Shown here piece by piece: positions 7,631-17,081 of a stretch of 64,000 nt of DNA. The notes below the pieces were generated by a model. It searched no databases. It was given only the letters and a program-made list of their open reading frames with translations, and was not told the origin of the DNA. The first letter of the stretch is position 1. Each line of letters begins with the position of its first letter. The DNA comes from Lentisphaerae bacterium GWF2_45_14 (GTDB taxonomy: Bacteria > Verrucomicrobiota > Lentisphaeria > Victivallales > GWF2-45-14), in the NCBI GenBank assembly GCA_001804785.1, contig MHBG01000066.1, positions 1-64,000 of the forward strand, read 5' to 3'. A program made the position numbers and the translations under genes.

Positions 7631-10180
7631 TTATTCCTTCGGCTTGAAGTATTTGGCGTGAATCTTCTTGAGAGCGGCGGTCTGCTTGTTGCTCAGGGTC
7701 CTGCCTGATTCATGCTGTTTCCTCAGGGACTCGAAAAATGACTTGTCGTCAAAGGTCCTGCGTCCTTTACTTGCCGGGGCATCCCATTTTTCGAAACCTG
7801 AAAGATCGGCAACAAACTCGGCGGTCTGAGGGTCGAGGGTACCCGAAGCCTTATCACCGGAGCCTTCCGTTTCCCCATCAGGGTCAATCCCGAGGAGCGG
7901 AGCAAGCTCGGCAAATCCCTCAATCTGCGCCTTGTACCTCCCCGCTATTTTAGCGAGGGCGTAAGCCTGCTTCTCGGAGAGAATTTTACCGGAAAGCGCC
8001 TGAGTTTTCAGCGAGTTGAAGAATTTACCGTCATCATAAGAGCGCCCCCCGCTTTTTCTCGGCTCATCCCATTTGACGTTATCGAAGAACGCAAAAATCT
8101 TAGCGTACTTATTTACATCATCGTCCGAAGCCGTGGAATTTTTGATTCTTTCGGCGTTGTCTGAATTTTTCTGCATGGCCTCTTCTACCTCTGCGGTAAA
8201 CCCGTATTCGGCGGCATCCTTCATGAGCAACGGGATTTTTTCGCGGTATTTCGCTGCCAGATTGAGAAGGGCCTGCCACTGGTTGGCGGTCATGTGAGCG
8301 CCCTCGTTGAACTTGTCGCGAACAGACAAATAGAATTTTTTATCATTATAGATTCTCTTGCCGACCTTCTTTGGTTCTTCCCATTCCGTGATCTGGTCAA
8401 GGAGAGTAATAAGAATTTTGGGTTTGTCTTGCTCGGGTGAGTCAGCGTGTTTCGCCTTCTTGAGCCAGTCGGAAAAATCCTTGTAAAAATCCTGAAGCAT
8501 CTGCGTCCACTGGATGGACCCTTCTTCAACTTTATCGAGCTTTGTTTCCATTTCGGCTGTGAAACCCGTCTGAAAAAGATCGGGCAGTGATTTCACGAGA
8601 AAGTCATTAACCTTGAATCCGAGTTCGGAAGGGATAAGCTTGCCCTTTTCACGCGAGACATAAAGTCTTTTCAGGATGGTATTTATGATTGAGGCGTATG
8701 TTGAGGGGCGTCCTATTCCGTTGGCTTCGAGGTCCTTGATGATTGATGCTTCCGTATAGCGCGGCGGCGGCTCGGTGAATTTTTGTTCCGTCTTAAGATC
8801 TTTGAGAAAACTTGGACAGGAGGGCTTAAGCTCCGCAAGAAACGGCGGAAACTTCTCATCGTCCTTATCACCATCGTCATCGGACTGATAGACCTTGAGG
8901 AACCCGGGGAAACTTGTTACGGACGCGGTTGTCCTGAAAGTATAGAGATTATTGTCAGCACCGCGGGTTTCTGTATCTACGGTAGTCTGCTTGATTTCCG
9001 CGGGTGCCATTTGGCAGGCGGCGAAGCGTCTCCAGATCAAAGTATAAAGCTTCAGTTGTTGCGGAGAAAGAAACTGCGCTATTTTATCCGGCACAAGATT
9101 AATGTCTGTGGGCCGGATAGCCTCATGGGCTTCCTGCGCACTTGACTTACTTTTGAAAAAATTTGGTTTCTCAGGCACATATTCGGGACCTATTGCGGAA
9201 GCGATAAAGCGACGGCACTCCTCGCGTGCCTCGGACGCGACATTCACGGAGTCTGTCCTCATATAGGTAATAAGACCTGTCGCGGTTCCGGAGCCGAGTT
9301 CTATGCCTTCATAGAGTTGCTGGGCTATCTGCATCGTAAATGTCGCCGAATATCCCATCAGATTGCTTGCTGTCTGCTGGAGAGTACTTGTGATGAATGG
9401 TGGCGGGGCATAACGGTTTTTCGGCTTTGTCTCGACAAGTGCGATTTTAAAGCCCGCCGATGCACCCTTGACCGCTGAAAGTATCCTGTCGGAATCATCC
9501 TTGGAAGACGCCTTGAACTTATCGGAATTAATCTTGAAGAGCTTTGAGCTGTAGATGCTTCCGCTTCCCTTGCTGAACGCTTCAAAATCGGCATTGAAAT
9601 TCCAGTACTCTTCAGGCGTGAACCCCAGAATTTCGGATTCGCGTTCGCATATCATTCTAAGCGCGACTGACTGGACTCGCCCCGCGCTTATGCCTTTTTC
9701 AATCCTTGACCATAAAAGAGGGCTTATCATGTAGCCGACGAGCCGGTCTAGTACACGCCTCGCCTGTTGCGCGTCGACGAGCGCCATATCTATTTCGCTC
9801 GTTGCCTGGAATGCCTTGTTTATCGCCGACTTTGTTATTTCGTGGAAGGTAACCCTGTGAAAAGGGGCTTTCGTGGAACCGTCAAGCAGCTCCTTCAAGT
9901 GCCATGCGATGGCCTCCCCTTCGCGGTCAGGGTCGGGCGCCAGGTATATGCTGTCAGCCTTTTTAGCGAGACTTTTAAGTTCGCGTATTATCTTGGCACT
10001 ACGCGGCGTATCGACATACTGCGGAGTAAAATTATGTTCGATATCAACACCGAGCGAGTGCTCCGGCAAATCCCTTATATGCCCCATTGAGGCCATTATC
10101 GTATATTCGCTTCCGAGCATTTTTCCGATGGTCCTCGCCTTCGTGGGGGACTCTACTATAACAAGCTTCTCTGACGCCAT
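7631..10180 (-). CDS. topA: DNA topoisomerase I with a non-standard C-terminal repeat tail
   Basis: Type IA topoisomerase that relaxes negative supercoils. Toprim domain at residues 1-130 (Glu10, DPDREGE at 83-89) and the catalytic Tyr306 in TGLITYMRTDS. The core ends near 580. The usual C4 zinc ribbons are absent. Instead there are three copies of a repeat of about 57 residues (about 593-650, 696-753 and 791-846) with the pattern W-x(2)-P-x(3)-G-(K/G/R)-R-x-(Y/F)-(N/D)-D-x-(K/S)-F-(Y/F), then an LS.KQ..AL.KI..(K/R)Y-like end. No recognisable Shine-Dalgarno precedes the ATG. Confidence 0.95.
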   Translation of the reverse strand: MASEKLVIVESPTKARTIGKMLGSEYTIMASMGHIRDLPEHSLGVDIEHNFTPQYVDTPRSAKIIRELKSLAKKADSIYLAPDPDREGEAIAWHLKELLDGSTKAPFHRVTFHEITKSAINKAFQATSEIDMALVDAQQARRVLDRLVGYMISPLLWSRIEKGISAGRVQSVALRMICERESEILGFTPEEYWNFNADFEAFSKGSGSIYSSKLFKINSDKFKASSKDDSDRILSAVKGASAGFKIALVETKPKNRYAPPPFITSTLQQTASNLMGYSATFTMQIAQQLYEGIELGSGTATGLITYMRTDSVNVASEAREECRRFIASAIGPEYVPEKPNFFKSKSSAQEAHEAIRPTDINLVPDKIAQFLSPQQLKLYTLIWRRFAACQMAPAEIKQTTVDTETRGADNNLYTFRTTASVTSFPGFLKVYQSDDDGDKDDEKFPPFLAELKPSCPSFLKDLKTEQKFTEPPPRYTEASIIKDLEANGIGRPSTYASIINTILKRLYVSREKGKLIPSELGFKVNDFLVKSLPDLFQTGFTAEMETKLDKVEEGSIQWTQMLQDFYKDFSDWLKKAKHADSPEQDKPKILITLLDQITEWEEPKKVGKRIYNDKKFYLSVRDKFNEGAHMTANQWQALLNLAAKYREKIPLLMKDAAEYGFTAEVEEAMQKNSDNAERIKNSTASDDDVNKYAKIFAFFDNVKWDEPRKSGGRSYDDGKFFNSLKTQALSGKILSEKQAYALAKIAGRYKAQIEGFAELAPLLGIDPDGETEGSGDKASGTLDPQTAEFVADLSGFEKWDAPASKGRRTFDDKSFFESLRKQHESGRTLSNKQTAALKKIHAKYFKPKE

Positions 10181-10271
10181 ACAACACCATGTTTAATTAA
10201 GTTGAAAGCATTTATCTTGCCTCCTGAACAGCGAACTGTCAAGCAACTTTTCTTTTTTTATATTTTGTAAT

Positions 10272-10301
10272 TTGGTAATTTGAGTATGAATGAGCTATAA
10301 T
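10272..10301 (+). promoter_or_regulatory. Promoter of the glycosyltransferase-msr operon
   Basis: TTGGTA (10272-10277), an 18-bp spacer and a perfect TATAAT (10296-10301). It lies 26 bp before the GTG start at 10328, leaving room for the AAAAGGAG ribosome binding site. Confidence 0.6.
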
Positions 10302-10327
10302 GGAAGAAGTTAAAAGGAGCCGTATCC

Positions 10328-11062
10328 GTGAAACTTTCGATAGTAATACCGGCGCACAATGAGGAAGGCTGCATAGAGTCCACCGTAAAATCGCTCGCGT
10401 CCGAACTAGACAGCGAGAAGATAGAACACGAGATTCTCGTCATCAACGACAACAGTACTGACAACACTAAAGAAATCCTCGAAAGACTCCAGAACGAACT
10501 TTCTTCATTCCGCTGTCTCGACAACCTGTTCCCGAAAGGCTTCGGCTTCGCGGTAAGGTACGGCCTTGAGAATTTTTCGGGCGACGCCGTAGTGATCTAT
10601 ATGGCCGACGCTTCCGATTCCCCGCAGGATGTCGTACGTTTTTTCCGAAAAATGGAGGAAGGCTACGACTGCGTTTTCGGTTCCCGCTTCATGAAAGGCG
10701 GCGCCGTCCACGACTATCCGCATCTCAAACTCCTGATAAACCGACTTGCGAACTTTTTCATCAAAACTGTTTTCATGATGAAGTACAACGACACCACCAA
10801 TGCGTTCAAAATGTACAGCCGAAAAACAATGGACGGCCTGAAACCCTTTCTGAGCCACCACTTCAATATAACCGTGGAGCTGCCCTTGAAGTCTATAATA
10901 AGAGGCTACTCTTATGCCGTACTCCCGAACTCATGGACAAACAGAACAACAGGCGTATCGAAACTAAAAATCAAGGAAATGGGCAGCCGCTACCTCTTCA
11001 TCGTCCTCTACTGCCTGATTGAAAAATGGCTCTCAGTCGGCGATTACCACAAAAAAAAGTGA
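10328..11062 (+). CDS. Family 2 glycosyltransferase, dolichol-phosphate-mannose-synthase-like
   Basis: Cytoplasmic or membrane-associated GT-A glycosyltransferase of 244 residues. N-terminal LSIVIPAHNEEGCIESTV and VINDNSTDNT form the nucleotide-sugar site, MADASDSPQDV holds the metal-binding acidic cluster, and GSRFMKGG is typical of the DPM1/polyprenyl-phosphate group. The sugar and acceptor are unknown. It starts with GTG, preceded by AAAAGGAG at good spacing. Probably the first gene of a run continuing into the MsrB-MsrA fusion 56 bp downstream. Confidence 0.88.
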   Translation: MKLSIVIPAHNEEGCIESTVKSLASELDSEKIEHEILVINDNSTDNTKEILERLQNELSSFRCLDNLFPKGFGFAVRYGLENFSGDAVVIYMADASDSPQDVVRFFRKMEEGYDCVFGSRFMKGGAVHDYPHLKLLINRLANFFIKTVFMMKYNDTTNAFKMYSRKTMDGLKPFLSHHFNITVELPLKSIIRGYSYAVLPNSWTNRTTGVSKLKIKEMGSRYLFIVLYCLIEKWLSVGDYHKKK

Positions 11063-11118
11063 CCGATTCCCGCTAAGGGGATTATCAGCATTGAAACATA
11101 AAGCATCGCAAAGGATCA

Positions 11119-12066
11119 ATGAAAAAAATATTTATTACTTGCATCCTGTTGCTTTTTATATCAATAATACCAGAGGGGATGGGGATGAAAAATCAAGGGA
11201 CGGAAACGGGGAAGACGCCTAAACTAAATCAATTGTCAGCGGAGGAGAAACGTGTCATTCTCAACAAGGGGACGGATATGCCATTCAAGGGGAAATATGA
11301 CAGTTTTTTTGAGCCGGGATATTACACTTGCAGGCAATGCGGCGCACTGCTCTACCGCTCGGACGACAAGTTCAAAGGCCATTGCGGATGGCCCTCTTTC
11401 GAAGACGCGCTGCCGGACGCCGTCAAAAAAACCAAGGATGCCGACGGAATACGAACGGAAATCACCTGTACACACTGCGGGGGACATCTTGGTCATATAT
11501 TTGAAGGCGAAAATCTGACACCAAAAAGCACACGCCACTGCGTCAACTCCACATCGCTGGTCTTCGAACCTGCGAATTCGGAAAAGTTCGGAAGGGCAAT
11601 CTTTGCAGGGGGCTGTTTCTGGGGTGTCGAATATTACATGCTGAAAGCACCGGGAGTACTAGCCGTAACCCCCGGCTATGCCGGCGGGAAAACCGAATAT
11701 CCCGATTATGAAGAAGTTTGCGCAGGCAAAGGCGGACATGTCGAGGCTGTGGAGATCGTCTATGACCGCGAAAAAACGGATTTTGAAAAACTCGCAAAGC
11801 TCTTTATGGAAATCCATGACCCGACCCAGCTCAACCGTCAAGGGCCCGATATCGGTTTCCAGTACCGCTCAGTAATATTCTATTTTGACGACGCGCAGAA
11901 GAAAACCGCTGTAAAGCTTATAGAAATCCTGAAGTCAAAAGGCCTCAATATCGCAACAACCGTCGAACCCGCGAAAAAATTCTGGCCTGCCGAAGAATAT
12001 CACAGAAACTATTACGACAGGAAAAAATCACTCCCGTATTGCCACGGATACACTAAACGTTTTTAA
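11119..12066 (+). CDS. msrAB: Secreted bifunctional methionine sulfoxide reductase (MsrB-MsrA fusion)
   Basis: Repairs both R- and S-methionine sulfoxides. Residues 1-20 are a hydrophobic signal peptide, so the enzyme acts outside the cytoplasm. MsrB domain at about 38-148: zinc cysteines 71, 74, 117 and 120, and catalytic Cys141 in RHCVNS. MsrA domain at about 158-310: catalytic Cys166 in GGCFWG and the EEYHRNYY motif. The order MsrB then MsrA is opposite to Neisseria PilB. No thioredoxin domain is fused, so a separate electron donor is needed. AAAGGATC precedes the ATG. Confidence 0.95.
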   Translation: MKKIFITCILLLFISIIPEGMGMKNQGTETGKTPKLNQLSAEEKRVILNKGTDMPFKGKYDSFFEPGYYTCRQCGALLYRSDDKFKGHCGWPSFEDALPDAVKKTKDADGIRTEITCTHCGGHLGHIFEGENLTPKSTRHCVNSTSLVFEPANSEKFGRAIFAGGCFWGVEYYMLKAPGVLAVTPGYAGGKTEYPDYEEVCAGKGGHVEAVEIVYDREKTDFEKLAKLFMEIHDPTQLNRQGPDIGFQYRSVIFYFDDAQKKTAVKLIEILKSKGLNIATTVEPAKKFWPAEEYHRNYYDRKKSLPYCHGYTKRF

Positions 12067-12132
12067 ACAGGCAAAGGCTTGAATTTCCACTTGCGGAGCA
12101 ATAGAATAAGATTGAAACAAGAAAGGTTATTT

Positions 12133-12462
12133 ATGCCCAGCAGAACTATTCAGGAACTCTCAGAGAAAATTAAAAACGCCCGCATAGGGAAAGTCGAAAA
12201 AGATGAACTTGTAAAGCTCATAAGTTCATTAAAAACAGAACTAGAAGGGCTGTCGGCAACAAACAAAGAACACGCCGAGTCTATCGCAAATTTTGCGGAA
12301 GCATCCGCTCATGAAGCGGTTAAAAAAGAGCAAAACCCTGAATTACGAGAGATTTCGATAAAAGGACTCACGACATCGGTCGAGGACTTCGAGGCACTGC
12401 ATCCTTCACTGGTGAAAATCGTCAACCGCATAAGCGTAATGCTCTCCAATATAGGAATATGA
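12133..12462 (+). CDS. DUF4404 family protein
   Basis: Small soluble, mostly helical protein of 109 residues starting MPSRTIQELSEKI, with the characteristic DUF4404 ending: FEALHPSLVKIVNRISVMLSNIGI (read in two parts, FEALHPSLV and LSNIGI). The start at 12133 behind AAAGG is preferred; an upstream in-frame start lacks a site. Function is unknown. It lies 7 bp before the Tim44-like gene, so the two are translationally linked and probably work together. Confidence 0.75.
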   Translation: MPSRTIQELSEKIKNARIGKVEKDELVKLISSLKTELEGLSATNKEHAESIANFAEASAHEAVKKEQNPELREISIKGLTTSVEDFEALHPSLVKIVNRISVMLSNIGI

Positions 12463-12469
12463 CGGCCTG

Positions 12470-14380
12470 ATGCTGCGTCTGGCAATACTTCTCTCGGTCT
12501 TCATTTTGACGACAGCCGAACTTCTTGCCCGTGCAGGCGGAGGCGATGGGTTTTCTTCGGGGGGCGGAGGAGGAGGTTCCTTTTTCGGCGGCGGAAGCGG
12601 CGGCGACGGAGGGTTCATCTATCTATTGTTTTATCTATGTATAAGATATCCTGCGCTCGGTATTCCGCTTGCGATTGCCGTCATAACATTCATAATAATA
12701 GGGGGCAACAAGGCCAATACCGCACGACAGAACAGTGTTATAAGAAAAGTTGTGAGAAACCAGTCGGAGGGTGACCTCGACGGCAACGAAAAAACAATTA
12801 TTACAACAGACCCTGAGTTCTCCAGGGAAAAACTCGTCCAGCGTGCCGAAGAAGCTTTCCTGAAGATCCAGAAGGCATGGAAAAACAGGGACATGAAGGA
12901 AGTAGCGAACTTTATCTCAGACAGTGTACGCGAACGCTTCAGCACTCTCCTTGAAATACAAAAGACATCCGGCATAAGAAACTGCACCGAAAATGTAAAA
13001 ATCATATCTGCCGAACTTATCGCGCTTGAATGCGATAAATTCTTCAACACCGCACACGTAAGGATAATCGCCTCGGCTGTCGATTACTACATAGAGACGG
13101 AAAGAAGCAAAACCGTTCGCGGCAACACAGAAGAACACCCATTCTCGGAAATATGGACATTTTTGCGCAGACCCGGCGCAAAGACACGCTCGTCCGGCAC
13201 CATCGAAAACTTCTGCCCGAATTGCGGTACCCCTCTAAAAATATCCGATTCCACAGTATGCACAACCTGTAAGGCCGTGGTCAATTCCGGCGAATACGAC
13301 TGGGTACTTTCGGCGATAAGCCAGGAATATGAATGGAACTACAAGTCCCGCGGCGATGTCCCCGGTCTCAACGAACTTATCGAAAAGGATCCCGCCTTCA
13401 ACCCGGCGCATATTGAGGACAGGGCCTCCGCAATATTCTACCGTTATATTGCGGCACGCTTTTTCGCCGATCAAGGTTATATCGCGCGACTTGCCGACAG
13501 TGATTTCCTCAAAGCCCGCGCGGACGAATTCCAAAATCTGCCTGACGAACGAAGGCGTTTCCCCGCCGACACCGCACTCGGCACCGTCGAACTCATCGAG
13601 GCGGTATCTTCCGAATCCGGCGACGGACCCGACATGCTGAGGGTCAAAGTAAAATGGTCAGGCCATTACATTGAAAGGAAGATGCCTTCGCTTCTCGTTC
13701 CGGACTTCGAATCATGCTCTCTATACAGTCACGAACTCATTTTTATCCGCAATCCCGGGGTGCTAAGCAATGCGGCGACCGCTCTTTCAAGTATCCACTG
13801 CCCCAACTGCGGCGCACCCGACACTAAGGGCAAATCACCGCGTTGCGAATACTGCGCAGCTCTGCTTAATGACGGGAGCCGGGACTGGACGCTCCACGAT
13901 ATTGTCCCGTTCGTCGGCATGACACATCAGGCATTCGGCTCATCAAAGGCGGGCGAAAGTCCTTCGCCGCTGGTCGAGGCCGCTAGAATGCTAAGAGGAG
14001 ACAGGGAAACCCTCGTGACATATTGCGCCGCGATGATGAAAACCGACAATGAGATTTCTGCGTCCGAAATGAAGGAATTGAAAAAAATTGCAATGGAAGC
14101 CGGAATCCCGGAACAACGACTCATTTCAATTATAAACTCCATCGACAACAATACATTCTCCATAGAGATGCCGCAGGACAGGCAGACCGCATACGCGCTT
14201 CTCCGTTCAATGGTAATCATGTGCCTGCTCGATGGTAAAATAAGCTCGGGAGAAAAAGCACTTCTCGAAAAGGCCGCAGCCAACGCAGGCTACAGCGACA
14301 TGGATGTAGAACAAATAGTCCGCAAGGAAAGACTCGCTCTGCTAAAGATGGCGAAAAACAAAAATACGCTAGCGGCGTAA
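12470..14380 (+). CDS. Membrane protein with Tim44-like domains, two zinc ribbons and a TerB-like tail
   Basis: Protein of 636 residues. A signal peptide (1-20) precedes a Gly-rich stretch (22-47) and a hydrophobic region (about 49-78). Two regions resemble Tim44-like domains (about 115-240 and 300-430), each followed by a CPNC...C..C zinc ribbon (Cys249/252/264/267 and Cys444/447/459/462). The C-terminal 130 residues (about 500-625) are a helical acid-residue-spaced region like TerB/DjlA-N (MMKTDNEIS, LLDGKISSGEK). The duplicated layout suggests internal duplication. Function is unknown; Tim44-like domains bind lipid or protein partners. The start follows DUF4404 by 7 bp. Confidence 0.7.
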   Translation: MLRLAILLSVFILTTAELLARAGGGDGFSSGGGGGGSFFGGGSGGDGGFIYLLFYLCIRYPALGIPLAIAVITFIIIGGNKANTARQNSVIRKVVRNQSEGDLDGNEKTIITTDPEFSREKLVQRAEEAFLKIQKAWKNRDMKEVANFISDSVRERFSTLLEIQKTSGIRNCTENVKIISAELIALECDKFFNTAHVRIIASAVDYYIETERSKTVRGNTEEHPFSEIWTFLRRPGAKTRSSGTIENFCPNCGTPLKISDSTVCTTCKAVVNSGEYDWVLSAISQEYEWNYKSRGDVPGLNELIEKDPAFNPAHIEDRASAIFYRYIAARFFADQGYIARLADSDFLKARADEFQNLPDERRRFPADTALGTVELIEAVSSESGDGPDMLRVKVKWSGHYIERKMPSLLVPDFESCSLYSHELIFIRNPGVLSNAATALSSIHCPNCGAPDTKGKSPRCEYCAALLNDGSRDWTLHDIVPFVGMTHQAFGSSKAGESPSPLVEAARMLRGDRETLVTYCAAMMKTDNEISASEMKELKKIAMEAGIPEQRLISIINSIDNNTFSIEMPQDRQTAYALLRSMVIMCLLDGKISSGEKALLEKAAANAGYSDMDVEQIVRKERLALLKMAKNKNTLAA

Positions 14381-14453
14381 CCCTCACCCGCGACAATGAA
14401 TAGGGAATACTGAGTAAATATAAGCTAAAAATACAAGCTTTGAAAAGTTTATG

Positions 14454-15788
14454 TCAAGAGTTGAAAAATTTCTTTAGAACTTTCATAAGCGTTGAGAAAA
14501 AACCTTTCTTCTTGGAAGCAGTCGGTCGGATATTTCTGATTGTAGAACTTTCTACTGTATGATTCTTGCTTGCAGCACTCTCTATATGGCGATCTTTAAT
14601 CCTCTTACGGTTTATCCTCTCTGTATCGGTCTTGCTCTTTGCAGGCGGCGGGGCTTCTTCTTTAATGACATCATGAACTGCGACAGTGGCCATTAACTCC
14701 TGGCGACTGAGTTTCTCGGTACTGGTAGTTTTCTTGAATTCCTCAGCCGGCGTTACGGGAACAGGCTCCAGATGCAGTGATTTCAGTCTCGGCACCACAA
14801 CTGAAGGACTGACAGGGGCAGGAGCGGAAACAGTGGAAGCCGTGGGAGAAACCGGAGCCATGGAACCCTCACTAGGCGTTGCGGCAGATTTCGCCTCGGC
14901 CTCCTCATCCCCATCAACAGGAATACCCTCTTTTTGTTCAATAGATGCGATTACACCTCTTTGATAGTCTATCCAGTATTCATTGTCTATTTCCTCGAAG
15001 CCGGCAGTATCCATCAACTCCTTTGTTGGCGGCGGACATGGAATCTCGCGAGCCACGCAATCGACCCAGTTAGTGAATTGTACAAGCGCCACCTCTACAA
15101 TGAACTGTTCCGGCGGAAGTTCTATTGAATGATGCCACCCGACCGGAATATATATGTCCTCAGTCATCTGCCATTTTTCAAGAAGCCAGCGGCCTACCTC
15201 GGCATGGTTTATATGAATCACCGAATCTTCAGACTCGAAAACAGGGATATTCTCCCTATGGGCAGAGGCGACAGCCATCTGAAACTTCTTCGGGGAAAAA
15301 CGTCTCAATACGACTTTGCCGATATCGTGCATCAGCACAGTAAGCGGAAGATTGCTTGCGGCGGGAATCTCGTGCGCCTCCATAATATCAGACATCAGTA
15401 CGGACGAAGAATATGCGTGGTTCCATTCATCCTGTTCATCCTGGGAAAACATATCCATGATTGATGCCGAATAGACGAGCTGCTTGACTTTGAGTATGCC
15501 AAGCAGGTTCACAGCCCTGTCTACGGAATCGATACTCTTTCTCAAGCCGTAGTAGCCGGAATTGACAAGCTTTAGAATTCGAGCGACCAGCGACTGGTTC
15601 TGCTTGATGGACTCTATTAGTTCTCTCATCGCGACATCCTCATCCCTGAGAAGAAGCATCACTTTCATAATGCTGTTACCGGGAGTCGGAAGATTGGTCA
15701 TTCCGTTTATTTTTTGCAGGATCATCTTCTTTTCAAACTCGAGGCTTTTCCTCGCAAACATTGTATCCTGCTCATTACTCAAAGTCAT
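14454..15788 (-). CDS. HDOD-domain signalling protein with a long disordered tail
   Basis: Residues about 25-240 form an HDOD domain (NLPTPGNSIMKVMLLLRDEDVAM, ILKLVNSGYYGLRK in the family position, LMHDIGKVVLRRFSP and INHAEVGRWLLEKW). This is an HD-related output domain of bacterial signalling, often without intact catalytic residues. From about 290 the protein is low-complexity, rich in Ala, Pro, Ser and Thr, ending in a basic stretch and a hydrophobic FFSTLMKVLKKFF tail that could be a membrane or partner anchor. No partner receiver domain is adjacent. It is convergent with the Tim44-like gene. Confidence 0.82.
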   Translation of the reverse strand: MTLSNEQDTMFARKSLEFEKKMILQKINGMTNLPTPGNSIMKVMLLLRDEDVAMRELIESIKQNQSLVARILKLVNSGYYGLRKSIDSVDRAVNLLGILKVKQLVYSASIMDMFSQDEQDEWNHAYSSSVLMSDIMEAHEIPAASNLPLTVLMHDIGKVVLRRFSPKKFQMAVASAHRENIPVFESEDSVIHINHAEVGRWLLEKWQMTEDIYIPVGWHHSIELPPEQFIVEVALVQFTNWVDCVAREIPCPPPTKELMDTAGFEEIDNEYWIDYQRGVIASIEQKEGIPVDGDEEAEAKSAATPSEGSMAPVSPTASTVSAPAPVSPSVVVPRLKSLHLEPVPVTPAEEFKKTTSTEKLSRQELMATVAVHDVIKEEAPPPAKSKTDTERINRKRIKDRHIESAASKNHTVESSTIRNIRPTASKKKGFFSTLMKVLKKFFNS

Positions 15789-15886
15789 GTAGCTCTATCC
15801 ATAATTAAATAGGTATCGAAGCTGATTCAACTATAAGTTACATAATAAACCACCATTCCGCAATTTTCAATCCAGTTTTATTCTTA

Positions 15887-16984
15887 TTATCGTCCGCCGA
15901 AGTTTTTGAGCCAGGCTTCAACAAAACGATCGAGGTCGCCATCGAGGACGGCCGCGGTATTGCCGGTCTCGACATCGGTACGAAGATCCTTGACCATCTG
16001 GTAGGGGTGGAGTACGTAAGAGCGTATCTGATTACCCCATCCCATTTCTGATTTCTCGCCCTGTATCTCCTTGGCTTCACGGCGGCGCTGTTCCTCCTGA
16101 AGCTCATAAAGCTTGGCCTGGAGCATTTTCATGGCATTGGCTCTGTTCTTGTGCTGTGACCGTTCATTCTGGCAGGCGACTATCGTTCCGGTGGGGATGT
16201 GTGTTATACGGATTGCGCTGTCAGTGGTATTGACGTGCTGGCCGCCTGCGCCGCTGGAACGGTATGTATCGATCCTCAAATCTTTTTCATCGATTTCGAT
16301 TTCAACATCGTCATCGAGTTCCGGAAAAAGGTCGACGGAAGCAAACGAGGTGTGCCGTCTGGCGTTGCTGTCGAAGGGTGAAATCCTCACGAGCCGATGA
16401 ATTCCACGTTCGGCCTTGAGGTAACCATACGCGAATTCGCCTCTCACAAGCAGGGTTACGCTTTTTATGCCGGCCTCGTCGCCGGCCTGGATATCAATGA
16501 CCTCGTCTTTATAGCCGCGGCGTTCAAACCATCGTCTGTACATCCTGAGGAGCATCGATGCCCAGTCGCACGACTCAGTGCCGCCCGCGCCGGCGTGAAT
16601 CGTAAAGTAGGCGCCATTCCTGTCGAATTTGCCGGAAAGGAAGCTCAGGAGTTCGATACTGTCCAGTGCCGGAGTAATCTTACTGCAAAGCGTCTCAGCC
16701 TCGGCGAGCATGCCTTCATCCTCGGCCGCCAGTTCGACGCATGTGTAAAACTCCTCCACGTCTTTAAAGAGTTTTGTAAACGGCTCCACGATATTTTTGC
16801 TGGAACTGAGCTCGCCCATGAGTTGCTGGGCTTTTTCGCGGTTATCCCAGAAATCGGGGGCTGACATTTTCTCTTCTATTTCGGAAAGTTTCTTCCTTTT
16901 TTCATCAATCTTAAGAAACTGCTCAAGGTGTTTTATTCTTGCAAGCGCTTCATCTCCGCTGATTTTCAATTCGTCAAAAGTCAT
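15887..16984 (-). CDS. prfB: Peptide chain release factor 2
   Basis: Ends translation at UGA and UAA codons in the ribosomal A site. The SPF tripeptide at 202-204 identifies RF2, and GGQ at 247-249 is the catalytic loop, with GAGGTESCDWASM upstream of both. Length (365) is normal. Unlike many bacteria, the reading frame is continuous: FLKIDEKRKKL covers the region where the internal UGA frameshift site normally lies, so there is no autoregulatory frameshift. GGGGCC precedes the ATG. Divergent from the M42 peptidase. Confidence 0.97.
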   Translation of the reverse strand: MTFDELKISGDEALARIKHLEQFLKIDEKRKKLSEIEEKMSAPDFWDNREKAQQLMGELSSSKNIVEPFTKLFKDVEEFYTCVELAAEDEGMLAEAETLCSKITPALDSIELLSFLSGKFDRNGAYFTIHAGAGGTESCDWASMLLRMYRRWFERRGYKDEVIDIQAGDEAGIKSVTLLVRGEFAYGYLKAERGIHRLVRISPFDSNARRHTSFASVDLFPELDDDVEIEIDEKDLRIDTYRSSGAGGQHVNTTDSAIRITHIPTGTIVACQNERSQHKNRANAMKMLQAKLYELQEEQRRREAKEIQGEKSEMGWGNQIRSYVLHPYQMVKDLRTDVETGNTAAVLDGDLDRFVEAWLKNFGGR

Positions 16985-17081
16985 ATAAGGCCCCGTATGT
17001 AAAAATATTTACTGGTCATCTTATCAAACAGAGTATATATTGATTTTGTTTGCAATAAATTCAAGCACAGGAGCATAATAA

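Noticed and set aside
15887-16984. Programmed frameshift in prfB
   Set aside because: The reading frame is continuous and there is no in-frame TGA at the usual position, so frameshift regulation is absent.
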